Shown: in pieces, positions 1-8,306 of the stretch
Layout of the letters: each line of letters opens with the position of its first letter
Position numbering within the stretch: position 1 is the first letter of the stretch
Assembly: GCA_019689635.1 (NCBI GenBank)
Contig: JADGHB010000022.1
Span: forward strand, 1-40,717
Direction of reading: 5' to 3'
Source: Nevskia sp.
GTDB lineage: Bacteria > Pseudomonadota > Gammaproteobacteria > Nevskiales > Nevskiaceae
Length of the DNA: 40,717 nt
Program-made: the position numbers and the translations under genes
The notes under the pieces: generated by a model
The model's input: the letters and a program-made list of their open reading frames with translations, nothing else
The model's database searches: none
What the model was told of the DNA's origin: nothing

Positions 1-465
1 CCGCAGCGTGGGCACGCAGGCGTAGGTCATGGTCAGCGGGCAGCTCGTGCCCTGGTCGGCCTGGTTGTGCAGATAGGCCAGCGCCATGCGCGCGACGTGC
101 GCCCCCGGCGTCTGGTCCTGGCGCCAGGCGAAGTTGGGAACGCCGTGCACGAAGGCCAGCTCCATCAGCCGGTGATAAGCGGGATGGAACTCCACCTCGT
201 CGCAGCGATGGCCGTAACGGTCGAAGGCGCGCAACTTGGGTTTGTTCTCGTTGGCGAGCCGGCCCAGTTCCATCATCTCGCCTCCGCTGAGCCTGGCGTA
301 GGCCGCGATCTCGGCTTGCGCCCAGCCGCCGCCTTCGCGCGTCACCGCTTCGCGCAGCGGCGCGTCGGTGCCCCAGGGATCGTAGGGCACGAGCTCCGGC
401 GGCTGGTTTTCGACGCGGTGGGTAACGAAGCGTTCGGCCAGCGGGCGGTGTTCAGGAGCGTTCAT
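1..465 (-). CDS. aidB: AidB-like acyl-CoA dehydrogenase, N-terminal part (gene continues beyond the left edge)
   Basis: The minus-strand frame from an ATG at 465 stays open to base 1, giving 155 codons. The N-terminal text matches what I recall of E. coli AidB, an FAD flavoprotein of the acyl-CoA dehydrogenase fold made in the adaptive response to alkylation: EAVTREGGGW, then MELGRLANENKPKL, FHPAYHRLMELAF and SCPLTMTYACVPTL occur in the same order and spacing. A GAGGA ribosome-binding site lies about 8 nt before the ATG. It starts 10 nt after the stop of the YqhA-like gene, so the two are probably co-transcribed. The FAD-binding and DNA-binding parts lie outside the window. AidB's exact role (protecting DNA or destroying alkylating agents) is unsettled. 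Other acyl-CoA dehydrogenases share the fold, but the N-terminus is AidB-specific. Confidence 0.85.
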   Translation of the reverse strand, partial: MNAPEHRPLAERFVTHRVENQPPELVPYDPWGTDAPLREAVTREGGGWAQAEIAAYARLSGGEMMELGRLANENKPKLRAFDRYGHRCDEVEFHPAYHRLMELAFVHGVPNFAWRQDQTPGAHVARMALAYLHNQADQGTSCPLTMTYACVPTLR

Positions 466-475
466 GGCGTGTTCC

Positions 476-985
476 TCAGGAGGTCTGTCCTCGATGCTCG
501 GCGAAGGCGATCTTGTCCACGAACGCGAGGATCAGCGCCGAAAGCACGAAGGCCAGATGAACGGCAGTCAAGGTAAGAATACGCTGCACATCGAGCGTTC
601 CGTGCGCGAGATAGTTCTTGAGCAGATGGATGGCGGAGATCGCGACCAGCGAAGCCGCCACCTTGAGCTTGATCGTGCCCGGATCGTACTTGCCAAGCCA
701 GCTCGGCTTTTCCATGTCCGCCACGCGGTCGATGCGCGAAACCATGGTCTCGTAGCCAGAAAGCGCGACCATCACCAACAGATTGCCGACCAGAACCAGA
801 TCGATCAGCGACAGCGCCGATAGCACCAGCTCGGCCTCGGTCACTTCGAAAAGCTGGACTACCAGATGCCAGAGCTCGACCCCGGCCTTGATCGCAAAGG
901 CAAGCAGCAGCACAACCAAAACCAGGTACAGCGGCACCAGCAACCAGCGGCTGCCGAGCATGAACCCTTCGAGATATCGTTCCAT
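476..985 (-). CDS. yqhA: YqhA-family (UPF0114) inner-membrane protein
   Basis: 169 residues, close to the 164 of E. coli YqhA, and similar along the whole length: an N-terminal MERYLEGFMLGSRWLLVPLY, a central SLIDLVLVGNLLVMVALSGYE, WLGKYDPGTIKLKVAASLVAISAIHLLK and a C-terminal HLAFVLSALILAFVDK. Four hydrophobic stretches (about residues 12-35, 52-77, 105-125 and 138-160) predict a polytopic inner-membrane protein. The molecular function of UPF0114 is not established to my knowledge. It lies directly upstream of aidB with 10 nt between them and probably drives its expression, a pairing that suggests stress-linked expression but does not prove a shared function. Confidence 0.88.
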   Translation of the reverse strand: MERYLEGFMLGSRWLLVPLYLVLVVLLLAFAIKAGVELWHLVVQLFEVTEAELVLSALSLIDLVLVGNLLVMVALSGYETMVSRIDRVADMEKPSWLGKYDPGTIKLKVAASLVAISAIHLLKNYLAHGTLDVQRILTLTAVHLAFVLSALILAFVDKIAFAEHRGQTS

Positions 986-1051
986 GGCGCGTGGCAGAGG
1001 AAGACAGGCCGATCAGTTTAGCGGCAAGACTCGCGGCGCAAGAGCGTCTGC

Positions 1052-1070
1052 GGCTGGCGGCCCCCCAGCC
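1052..1070. other. Short GC-rich hairpin between yqhA and the esterase gene
   Basis: A 6-bp perfect stem (GGCTGG at 1052-1057, CCAGCC at 1065-1070) with a 7-nt loop lies 51 bp beyond... the 3' end side of the esterase gene, in the 135-bp gap upstream of yqhA. It has no T-tract on either strand, so a terminator role is weak. Nothing else is evident in this gap. Confidence 0.2.
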
Positions 1071-1120
1071 TAACACCGACCGTCGGAAATTGCGCTTGTC
1101 AGCGATGCAAGGCGATGCTT

Positions 1121-2632
1121 TCAATAAGATCCCGAAAGATTGCCGTAGGTCGCGGTCGCCGAATCGTAAACGCCGCCCGTGGTCGCGATCGCCCCATTGC
1201 GCCGCGCGAACTCGAACAGGAAGTCGTACACCTGCGCCGTGAGGCTGAAATCGAATCGCGAGCCGCCGTTCTGGTGCAAGCCGTGGTCCACTTGGTAAAT
1301 CTGCAGCGCCGCCGGCGAGTTGGCGAAGTCGTAATGACGGATCTGGGTGAAAAAGCCCACGGCAGTATCCATCTCGGTCGCTGCGCCGGCACCGGAATCG
1401 GTCAGGTATCGACGCCAGAACGCTTGATCGTCCGGGGAGGAAATCACGTCACCGAGGCTGGGACTGTTGACGGTGAACACGCCGCCGCTCACATCCAGCG
1501 CGGTTCCGTAGGGTATGGTGTCATCGCCGGATACGGGCGCGTAAGGACAGGCCGGCAGGTTCGGATAACGCGGATCGCTGGGGTTGTAAGGGTTGCAATT
1601 GGCGTAGAACTTCTGACCTTTGGAGTTCGGCGTGGGGAAGCCGTAGCCCACGAAAATCGCCAGGGGCGCGATCGTGCTGCCGGCGCGCGGGCATTGTTCC
1701 ATGCCGTTGGCGCCGGTGTAGAGGTTGTTCGCCATCGAGGACACCAGCACGGCGAACGCAGCGACCTGGCCGAGTTCGGGGTAACTGGCATTGTCGAGAT
1801 TGCACAGCAGGCGGTGGGTCATGACCCCGCCGTTGGACATGCCGGCGACATACACACGGCCGGCATCGACGGCGGTTTCGCGCGACTTGACCTCGGCGAT
1901 CAGCGCGTCGATGAAACCCACGTCGTCGCGCTTGGGCTGGTTCGGATCGGGCGCATCGTACTGCCCCGGTGACGGCGTGCGGCCGTCTTCCCAGCTATTG
2001 CCGCCGCCATCGAAATCCGGAATCCCGTTGGGATAGACGACGTAAAACGGCCCTGCCGAAGTCGGGCGCGAATATTGCGCCAGCGTCGCGCCGCATTCCT
2101 GGCCGCTGCTGTTGACGAAGCCGGTGGAAGAAGTACCGCCCAAGCCGAAGGCCGCCGCGCCCTTGGCAGCATATTGGCAGATCGCCGTGTTCTCGGCCCA
2201 GAAGAGCGGCTGCTGGGTGCTGCGCCCGTCGGCGAGCTGCGCAAATTGCAACAGGGAAAACATCTGATCGGCTGTCTGGGTTCCGCCATGCAGATAGACC
2301 AGCATCGGATAACGCCCCACCAAGGGCAGCGTCGTGACCGGCTTGTACACGTAGGCGGTACGCGTGAGCGTGGGATAGGTCGAGGGCACCAGCCGCGTCT
2401 CGGTGAAGGTATAGAGATAGACCGTTCCGCGCAGCGCCGGCGGCCAGTAGGTGTTGCACCAGTTGGGACTCTGGCCCGTCACCGTCGGACAGTCGGACAC
2501 CGACACCGCCTGGCGGCTCACGAAGGCGAAGCTGGAAGTGGGGGGATCGGCAACACTACCGCTGCCGTTGCTGCACGCGCAAAGGAGGCACGCGCACAAG
2601 CCTATCGATCCCAATAAGGTACCGTTTCTCAT
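1121..2632 (-). CDS. Secreted lipoprotein esterase of the PHB-depolymerase/feruloyl-esterase (LpqC-like) type
   Basis: An alpha/beta hydrolase of 503 residues from the ATG at 2632, chosen because AAGGAGA precedes it by about 7 nt; in-frame starts further upstream lack a site. A lipoprotein signal precedes the lipobox LCAC (Cys20), so the mature enzyme is probably lipid-anchored in the envelope. The oxyanion motif YLHGG is near residue 115, DDVGFIDALI near 237, and the nucleophile elbow GMSNGG has Ser266; an HG-rich segment DHGLHQNGG near the C-terminus probably carries the catalytic His. This set is typical of extracellular polyhydroxybutyrate depolymerases and feruloyl esterases, here with inserted Cys-containing loops that make it longer than usual. 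The real substrate cannot be read from sequence. It is a single gene, divergent from mfd, and by eye lower in GC than mfd. Confidence 0.8.
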   Translation of the reverse strand: MRNGTLLGSIGLCACLLCACSNGSGSVADPPTSSFAFVSRQAVSVSDCPTVTGQSPNWCNTYWPPALRGTVYLYTFTETRLVPSTYPTLTRTAYVYKPVTTLPLVGRYPMLVYLHGGTQTADQMFSLLQFAQLADGRSTQQPLFWAENTAICQYAAKGAAAFGLGGTSSTGFVNSSGQECGATLAQYSRPTSAGPFYVVYPNGIPDFDGGGNSWEDGRTPSPGQYDAPDPNQPKRDDVGFIDALIAEVKSRETAVDAGRVYVAGMSNGGVMTHRLLCNLDNASYPELGQVAAFAVLVSSMANNLYTGANGMEQCPRAGSTIAPLAIFVGYGFPTPNSKGQKFYANCNPYNPSDPRYPNLPACPYAPVSGDDTIPYGTALDVSGGVFTVNSPSLGDVISSPDDQAFWRRYLTDSGAGAATEMDTAVGFFTQIRHYDFANSPAALQIYQVDHGLHQNGGSRFDFSLTAQVYDFLFEFARRNGAIATTGGVYDSATATYGNLSGSY

Positions 2633-2815
2633 TGATTGGTCTCCTTCCATAGAGCCCGGTCGCAACGAACCGCTGCGTTTAAAACGTCCGACGTATCGTA
2701 TATTACGGCCTATCGGTAAACACCGAATCGAAGGTCGATTCCGCCCGGTTCACGACCTGTTGGCACGCGCTAGTCTCGGGCGCGATAATCCGCAGCCGTT
2801 TCCGCCCTTCGCTCC
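2633..2815. promoter_or_regulatory. Divergent intergenic region between the esterase gene and mfd
   Basis: 183 bp that must hold both promoters. An AT-rich stretch at about 2678-2706 contains TATATT (2699-2704) on the plus strand and TAATAT on the minus strand, plausible -10 elements, but I find no convincing -35 partner at 16-18 bp for either direction. No operator dyad or terminator is evident. Confidence 0.3.
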
Positions 2816-5800
2816 GTGTCCGACTCCGCCCTGCCCGCACTCGCGCCGCGGCGTGCCGCCGGCGATCTTTTGAGCCTGCCCACACCCGCGCTGCCCACAC
2901 CTGGCACGCGCGTGCGCTGGTGCGGACTGCCCGGCGCGGCGCAGGCGCTGGCGATCGCGGAAACCGCCCTGCGCCACGGCGGGCTGGTCGTCGTTGCCGC
3001 CGCCAACGAGCAGCACGCCGATCGGCTGGAGCAGGAGTTGCGCTTCTTCCTCGGTGGCCGGCTGCCGCTGACGCACTTCGCCGATCCGGAAACCCTGCCC
3101 TACGATCCATTCTCGCCGCACCAGGAAATCCTTTCCCGGCGCCTGGCCGCGCTGTACCGTCTGCCGCGGCAGGAGCGCGGCGTGCTGATCGCCACTGTCG
3201 GCACGCTGCTGGAACGTCTGCCGCCGCGCGCCTGGCTGGAGAGCCGCGCCTTGCTGCTGCGCGTCGGCGAGCGGCTGGATCCGCAAGCGTTCCGCGCGCG
3301 CCTGGTCGCCGCCGGCTATCAGAGCGTGTCGGAAGTGCAGGCGCAGGGGGAATTCGCGGTGCGCGGCGCGCTGATCGACCTGTTTCCCATGGGGGCCGAG
3401 GCGGCTTACCGCCTGGACCTGTTCGACGAAGCGGTGGAAAACATCCGCGTGTTCGACCCGGAAACCCAGCGTTCCACCGAAAAAGTGCCTGAGGTGCGGC
3501 TGTTGCCGGCGCGCGAGTTCCCGACCGACAAGGACGGCATCGAAACATTCCGCCGCCGCTATCGCGCATACTTCCCCGGCGACCCCGCGCGCTCGCGCAT
3601 CTACTCCGAGGTCAGCAGGGGCCTGTTGCCCGGCGGCATCGAAGCCTGGCTGCCGCTGTTCTTCGAGGAGCACGCCACGGCGAGCTTGTTCGACTATCTG
3701 CCGGCGCACAGTCTGCTGGTCGAAGCCGACCCGCTGGCGGACGCGCTCGCTGCGGAATGGAAACAGATCGAGGAGCGCTACCAGCGGTATTCGGGGAATC
3801 TCGAGCGACCGCTGATGAAGCCCGCCGATCTGTTTTTCGCTCCCGCCGCCGCCGCCGAACGCCTGCAGGCCTATCCGCGGATCGAACTCCAGTCCCTGCC
3901 GGCTGCGGCACAGGACGGCGCTTTCGATTTCGGCGTGGTCGCCCTGCCCGCCGGCGGCGACGCGGCGAAAAATCTGCTCGCGGAAACGCGCGACCGCGTG
4001 CTGTTCGTCGCCGAGTCGCCCGGGCGGCGCGAAGCGCTGCTCGATTGGCTCAAGCCGCTGGGTCTTCAGGCGCGATCGCTCGCGGGCTGGCCGGAGTTCC
4101 TCGCCGACGGCAAACGGTTCGGCATCGCGCTCGGCCCCTTGCAGGAAGGTCTGCGCCTGCCGGACGGCAGGTCGCTGATCGCCGAAGCGCAGATCTTCGG
4201 CCGCCACGCGCCCGCCTCCGTCGGCCGCCGCCCGCGCGTGCGCGACCCGGAAACCATCCTGCGCGACCTCACCGATCTGCAACCGGGCACGCCGGTGGTG
4301 CACGTGCTGCACGGCGTGGGCCGCTACCAGGGTCTGAGCCGGCTCGAGGCCGGCGGCGTGGAAGCCGAGTATCTGGTGCTGGAATACGCCGGCGGCGACA
4401 AGCTCTACGTGCCGGTGGCCGCGCTGCACCAGGTGCACCGCTACACCGGCGCCGAGCCCGAAGCCGCGCCGCTGCACGCGCTCGGCTCGGACCGCTGGGC
4501 CAAGGCGCGGGCGCGAGCGCGCGAGCGCGCCGCCGACGTGGCCGCCGAACTGCTCTCGATCCAGGCGCGGCGCGCGTCGAAACCCGCGCTGCGCTTGCGC
4601 GCCGATCCGCACGACTACGCGCGCTTCTGCGCAGGCTTCCCCTTCGAGACCACGCCGGATCAGCAGAAGGCGATCGATGCCGTGCTCGCCGATCTCGATT
4701 CCGAAAAACCCATGGACCGCGTGGTGTGCGGCGACGTCGGCTTCGGCAAGACCGAAGTCGCGCTGCGCGCCGCTTTCGTCGCCGCGCGCGCCGGAAAACA
4801 GGTGTGCGTGCTGGCGCCGACCACGCTGCTGGTGCAGCAGCACGAGAAGAACTTTCAGGACCGCTTCGCCCAATACCAGGAAACCGGGCCGGCATTCGCC
4901 GGCCGGCCGATCCGCGTCGCGGGTCTGTCCCGGCTGCGTGGCGGCAAGGAACAGACCGCGTTGCTCGAACAGTTGCGCGAGGGCGGGATCGACATCGTCA
5001 TCGGCACCCACCGCCTGCTGCAGGACGACGTGCGTTTCAAGGATTTGGGCCTGGTGATCGTCGATGAGGAACATCGCTTCGGCGTGCGCCACAAGGAAAA
5101 GCTCAAGAACCTGCGCGCCGAAGTGCACCTGCTGACCCTCACCGCCACGCCCATCCCGCGCACCCTCAACATGAGCCTGGCCGGGCTGCGCGAGTTGTCG
5201 ATCATCGCCACGCCACCCGAAACGCGCCTGTCCATCCGCACCTTCGTCTCCGAGTGGGACAACGCCCTGGTTTACGAAGCCTGCCTGCGCGAGCTGCGCC
5301 GTGGCGGACAGGTTTACGTGGTGCACAACGAAGTGCGCGACATCGAGCGCTTCGCCAGCGAGCTGCAGAAACTGGTCCCCGAAGGCCGCGTGCGCTACGC
5401 CCACGGCCAGATGCGCAGCCGCGAGCTGGAGCAAGTCATGCTGGACTTCTACCACGCGCGCTTCAACATCCTGGTGTGCACCACCATCATCGAGTCCGGC
5501 ATCGACGTGCCCAGCGCCAACACCATGCTCATCGACCGCGCCGACACTTTCGGGCTGGCCCAGCTCCACCAGTTGCGCGGCCGCGTCGGCCGCAGCCACC
5601 ACCGCGCCTACGCCTACCTGTTCGTGCCGAGCCGGCGCGCGCTGTCGCCCGAGGCCGCCCGGCGTCTGGAGGCGATCGAGCAGCTCGACGAACTGGGCTG
5701 CGGGTTCACGCTCGCCACCCACGATCTGGAGATCCGCGGCGCCGGCGAGCTGCTGGGCGAGCGCCAGTCCGGCCAGATCGAGGAAGTCGGCTTCACGCTC

Positions 5801-6313
5801 TACGCCGAGCTGCTGGCCAACGCGGTGCGCGCACTGCGATCGGGCCAGCTCGACGACCGCCCCTTCGGGCAGGCCGCCTGCGAAGTGGACCTCGGCGTGT
5901 CCGCCCTGATTCCGGAAACCTATGTCCCCGACGTCCACACGCGGCTGGTGCTTTATAAACGCCTGGCCGAGACGCGCAGCGACGAGGAACTGGCCGAGCT
6001 CAAGGTGGAGATGATCGACCGTTTCGGCCCGCTGCCGCCGCAAACCGAGCGGCTGTTCGAGAACACCCGTCTGCGCCAGCGCGGCGAAGCCCTGGGCGTG
6101 GTCAAGATCCGCGCCGGCGCCCAGTCCGCCACCCTGGATTTCGATGCGCGTCCGCGCATCGAGCCGGTGAAGCTCATCAAGCTGATCCAGTCCCAGCCCA
6201 AGGTCTATCGCCTCGAAGGCGAAAAGAAGCTGCACGTCAACTCACCGGATTTCGCGCGGGCCGAACGACGCGCCCCACTGCTGGGCGAACTGCTCGCGCG
6301 GCTCGCCGCGTAA
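2816..6313 (+). CDS. mfd: Transcription-repair coupling factor Mfd
   Basis: 1165 residues (E. coli 1148). Mfd recognises RNA polymerase stalled at DNA damage, pushes it off by ATP-driven translocation and recruits UvrA. Visible in order: the UvrB-like N-terminal region (about 1-450); the RNA-polymerase-interacting CarD-like domain (about 493-550, HVLHGVGRYQGL through VPVAALHQVHRY); the superfamily 2 helicase core with Walker A GDVGFGKT (639-646), DEEH (750-753) and TATPIPRT; the second RecA domain with VCTTIIESGIDVPSANT and QLRGRVGRS; and the C-terminal TRCF domain that masks UvrA binding. The GTG at 2816 is the likely start since the homology begins shortly after it, but no clear ribosome-binding site precedes it, so the start may shift slightly. 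It lies 27 bp before mobA. Confidence 0.97.
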   Translation: MSDSALPALAPRRAAGDLLSLPTPALPTPGTRVRWCGLPGAAQALAIAETALRHGGLVVVAAANEQHADRLEQELRFFLGGRLPLTHFADPETLPYDPFSPHQEILSRRLAALYRLPRQERGVLIATVGTLLERLPPRAWLESRALLLRVGERLDPQAFRARLVAAGYQSVSEVQAQGEFAVRGALIDLFPMGAEAAYRLDLFDEAVENIRVFDPETQRSTEKVPEVRLLPAREFPTDKDGIETFRRRYRAYFPGDPARSRIYSEVSRGLLPGGIEAWLPLFFEEHATASLFDYLPAHSLLVEADPLADALAAEWKQIEERYQRYSGNLERPLMKPADLFFAPAAAAERLQAYPRIELQSLPAAAQDGAFDFGVVALPAGGDAAKNLLAETRDRVLFVAESPGRREALLDWLKPLGLQARSLAGWPEFLADGKRFGIALGPLQEGLRLPDGRSLIAEAQIFGRHAPASVGRRPRVRDPETILRDLTDLQPGTPVVHVLHGVGRYQGLSRLEAGGVEAEYLVLEYAGGDKLYVPVAALHQVHRYTGAEPEAAPLHALGSDRWAKARARARERAADVAAELLSIQARRASKPALRLRADPHDYARFCAGFPFETTPDQQKAIDAVLADLDSEKPMDRVVCGDVGFGKTEVALRAAFVAARAGKQVCVLAPTTLLVQQHEKNFQDRFAQYQETGPAFAGRPIRVAGLSRLRGGKEQTALLEQLREGGIDIVIGTHRLLQDDVRFKDLGLVIVDEEHRFGVRHKEKLKNLRAEVHLLTLTATPIPRTLNMSLAGLRELSIIATPPETRLSIRTFVSEWDNALVYEACLRELRRGGQVYVVHNEVRDIERFASELQKLVPEGRVRYAHGQMRSRELEQVMLDFYHARFNILVCTTIIESGIDVPSANTMLIDRADTFGLAQLHQLRGRVGRSHHRAYAYLFVPSRRALSPEAARRLEAIEQLDELGCGFTLATHDLEIRGAGELLGERQSGQIEEVGFTLYAELLANAVRALRSGQLDDRPFGQAACEVDLGVSALIPETYVPDVHTRLVLYKRLAETRSDEELAELKVEMIDRFGPLPPQTERLFENTRLRQRGEALGVVKIRAGAQSATLDFDARPRIEPVKLIKLIQSQPKVYRLEGEKKLHVNSPDFARAERRAPLLGELLARLAA

Positions 6314-6340
6314 ACTCCGAGCGACGGAGGCGACGCGGAC

Positions 6341-6943
6341 ATGGAACCCATCACCGGCATCGTGCTGTGCGGCGGGGAGGCGAAGCGGCTTTCCGGCGAG
6401 GAGAAGCCGCTCAAGCCGCTACTCGGCCGGCCGCTGATCGAGCGCCTGTGCCTGCGCCTGCGGCCGCAGGTCGCGGAGCTGATGATCGTCGCCAATCGCG
6501 CACAGGCCGACTATGCCCGGTACGCCGACCGCGTGGTGGACGACGGGGCGCATCGCGGCCGCGGTCCGCTGGCCGGCATCGCCGCGGGGCTCGCGGTGGC
6601 GCGCCACGCATGGGTCCTGTGCGTGACCGGCGACGCGCCGCTCATTCCGGAAAACCTGGCGCAGGCGCTGACCGAAGCCCGCCAGCGAGAACGAGCCGAG
6701 GTCGCGATCGTGGACGACGGCGCCGGCCGCCAGCCGCTGTTCTGCCTGCTGCCGCGCAAGCTGCTGCCGGATCTGCGTGCGTATCTGGATGCGGGCGGCA
6801 CTGCGCCGCGCGAATGGTTGTCGCGCCATCGCCTGGCCCTGGCCGACTACCGTCACTGGCCGCGCTGGGCTTGGAGCGCCAATACGCCGGAGGAATGGGC
6901 CGCCGCGGAGGCCGAGCTCGGGAAACGGGAGAGCGCCGCATGA
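6341..6943 (+). CDS. mobA: Molybdenum cofactor guanylyltransferase MobA
   Basis: 200 residues, as usual for MobA, which joins GMP from GTP to Mo-molybdopterin to make the guanine-dinucleotide cofactor used by bis-MGD enzymes such as NasA in this window. The N-terminal nucleotide-binding loop reads LCGGEAKRLSGEEKPLKPL (residues 9-27), a variant of the family's LAGG-x3-RM-GG-x-DK pattern that keeps the Gly pair, Arg and Lys; GRGPLAGI (about 73-80) and VTGDAPLIP (about 94-102, with the metal-binding Asp) are also typical. GGAGG lies 10 nt before the ATG. Its TGA overlaps the moeA ATG (ATGA), implying translational coupling. MobA plus MoeA directly before the nitrate genes suggests joint supply of cofactor for nitrate reductase. 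Confidence 0.92.
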   Translation: MEPITGIVLCGGEAKRLSGEEKPLKPLLGRPLIERLCLRLRPQVAELMIVANRAQADYARYADRVVDDGAHRGRGPLAGIAAGLAVARHAWVLCVTGDAPLIPENLAQALTEARQRERAEVAIVDDGAGRQPLFCLLPRKLLPDLRAYLDAGGTAPREWLSRHRLALADYRHWPRWAWSANTPEEWAAAEAELGKRESAA

Positions 6944-8154
6944 TCCCGCTGGGCGAGGCATTGGCGGCGTATGCAAAACATCTTCGGGCGCTGCCCGCCG
7001 AACGGATTCCCCTGACGGACGCGCTCGGCCGCGTGCTGGCCGAACCGCTCGCCGCCGCCTGCGACCTGCCGCGCTTCGACCAGAGCGCGATGGACGGCTA
7101 CGCCCTGCGCGCCGCCGACGTGGCCGCGGCGCGCGCGGACGCGCCGCTGCGCCTGCCGATCGCGCTCACGCTCACCGCCGGCGCGCAGCGCGGACGCCCG
7201 TCACTGCCCACCGGTTGCGCCGCGCGCATCCTCACCGGCGCGGGGCTACCGCAAGGCGCCGACACCGTCATTCCCCAGGAGAAAGCACGCCGCGAGGGCG
7301 ACGTCCTGGTGTTCGATGCACCTTGGCCGGCGCGCCGCAACATCCGCTGGCAGGGCGAGGAGCTACGCGCCGGCAGCCCGCTGGCCGACCGCGGTCAGAG
7401 GATCACGCCGGGCCTGCTCGCCGCGCTGGTCAACGGCGGAATCACGAGTCTGGCTGCGGTGCGGCGGCCGCGCCTGCGCGTCCTCGTCACCGGCGACGAA
7501 GTGCGCCCCGTCGGCAGCGTCCTCGAGCCGGGCGAGATTCCCGACAGCAACGGCCCCTTGATCCGCAGCCTGCTCGCGCGCTGGGGGCACGCAGCGCCGG
7601 CCGTGGAATACCTTCCCGACCGCGAACGCGAGCTGTGCGCGGCGCTGGCGCGCGCGCTGGACGAAAGCGACCTGGTCATCACCAGCGGCGGCGCCTCGGT
7701 CGGCGACCGCGATTATTTGCCGGCGACGGCCGAAACCCTCGGCGTACGGCGGGTGTTCTGGCAGGTGGCGCAGAAACCGGGCAAGCCGCTGTATTTCGGC
7801 ATGCGCGGCGCTACCGCGCTGTTCGCGCTGCCGGGCAATCCCGGCGCGGTACTGATCGGCATGCTGCTCCACGTGCGCCGCGCCCTGGACCTCCTCGAAG
7901 GCGTGACCGATCCGCAACCGCATTGGTCGAGTGGCGTCCTGGCGCAAAACGCCGCGCGCGACACGCGGCGCGACTGCCTGCTGCGCATGCGGCTGCACTG
8001 GGAAGACGGTACTGCGCAACTGATCCCCCTGCCCGGCCAGGATTCCCACATGCTCGGCAACCTCGCGCGGGCCGATGCGCTGGTCTGGCTGCCGCGCGGC
8101 GAGGCGCCCGCCGCCGCGGGCAGCGTGCTGCGCTGGCTGCCGCTGCCGGAATAG
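6940..8154 (+). CDS. moeA: Molybdopterin molybdenumtransferase MoeA
   Basis: 404 residues (E. coli MoeA 411). MoeA inserts molybdate into adenylylated molybdopterin, the last step of common Moco synthesis. Landmarks: the N-terminal MoeA hallmark DLPRFDQSAMDGYALRAAD (about 46-64), LPTGCAARILTGAGLPQGADTVIPQE (about 88-113), then the MPT-binding MogA-like domain with VLVTGDEV, PGEIPDSNG and TSGGASVGDRDY, QVAQKPGKPLYFG and ALPGNPGAV, and a small C-terminal beta domain. The start ATG at 6940 overlaps the mobA stop by 4 nt. A longer open frame exists upstream in this frame but overlaps mobA and has no MoeA content. The next gene, nasT, is preceded by its own sigma-54-type promoter. Confidence 0.95.
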   Translation: MIPLGEALAAYAKHLRALPAERIPLTDALGRVLAEPLAAACDLPRFDQSAMDGYALRAADVAAARADAPLRLPIALTLTAGAQRGRPSLPTGCAARILTGAGLPQGADTVIPQEKARREGDVLVFDAPWPARRNIRWQGEELRAGSPLADRGQRITPGLLAALVNGGITSLAAVRRPRLRVLVTGDEVRPVGSVLEPGEIPDSNGPLIRSLLARWGHAAPAVEYLPDRERELCAALARALDESDLVITSGGASVGDRDYLPATAETLGVRRVFWQVAQKPGKPLYFGMRGATALFALPGNPGAVLIGMLLHVRRALDLLEGVTDPQPHWSSGVLAQNAARDTRRDCLLRMRLHWEDGTAQLIPLPGQDSHMLGNLARADALVWLPRGEAPAAAGSVLRWLPLPE

Positions 8155-8176
8155 ACCGCGACGCGCCGCTTTTGCC

Positions 8177-8192
8177 TGGCGCGGAAATTGCA
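8177..8192 (+). promoter_or_regulatory. Sigma-54 (RpoN) promoter for nasT-nasS
   Basis: TGGCGCG (8177-8183), four bases, TTGCA (8188-8192). Against the RpoN consensus TGGCACG-N4-TTGCW there is one mismatch, and the invariant GG and GC are 10 bases apart. Transcription would start near 8203. It sits in the moeA-nasT gap, on the right strand. I found no convincing NtrC site within the preceding 150 bp, which is moeA coding sequence, so the activator site is unidentified. Confidence 0.6.
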
Positions 8193-8306
8193 AAGTCGCT
8201 CTATCGAGAGCTGCTTTTGCCGATGGACCATGAGACGTCGCGCATCACCCCATTCAACCGCAGTGGACCCGTGGCTGCGGCGACTCGCGACACTGCTCGC
8301 GCCTTT

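Noticed and set aside
2902-2916. TGGCACG followed by GC-rich bases, resembling a sigma-54 -24 element
   Set aside because: The -12 GC is one base off the required spacing and the site is inside the mfd coding region.
2750-6235. A very long open frame (1161 codons) on the minus strand opposite mfd
   Set aside because: It is the antisense shadow of mfd in GC-rich DNA; its protein has no family motifs and no ribosome-binding site, while mfd is unmistakable.
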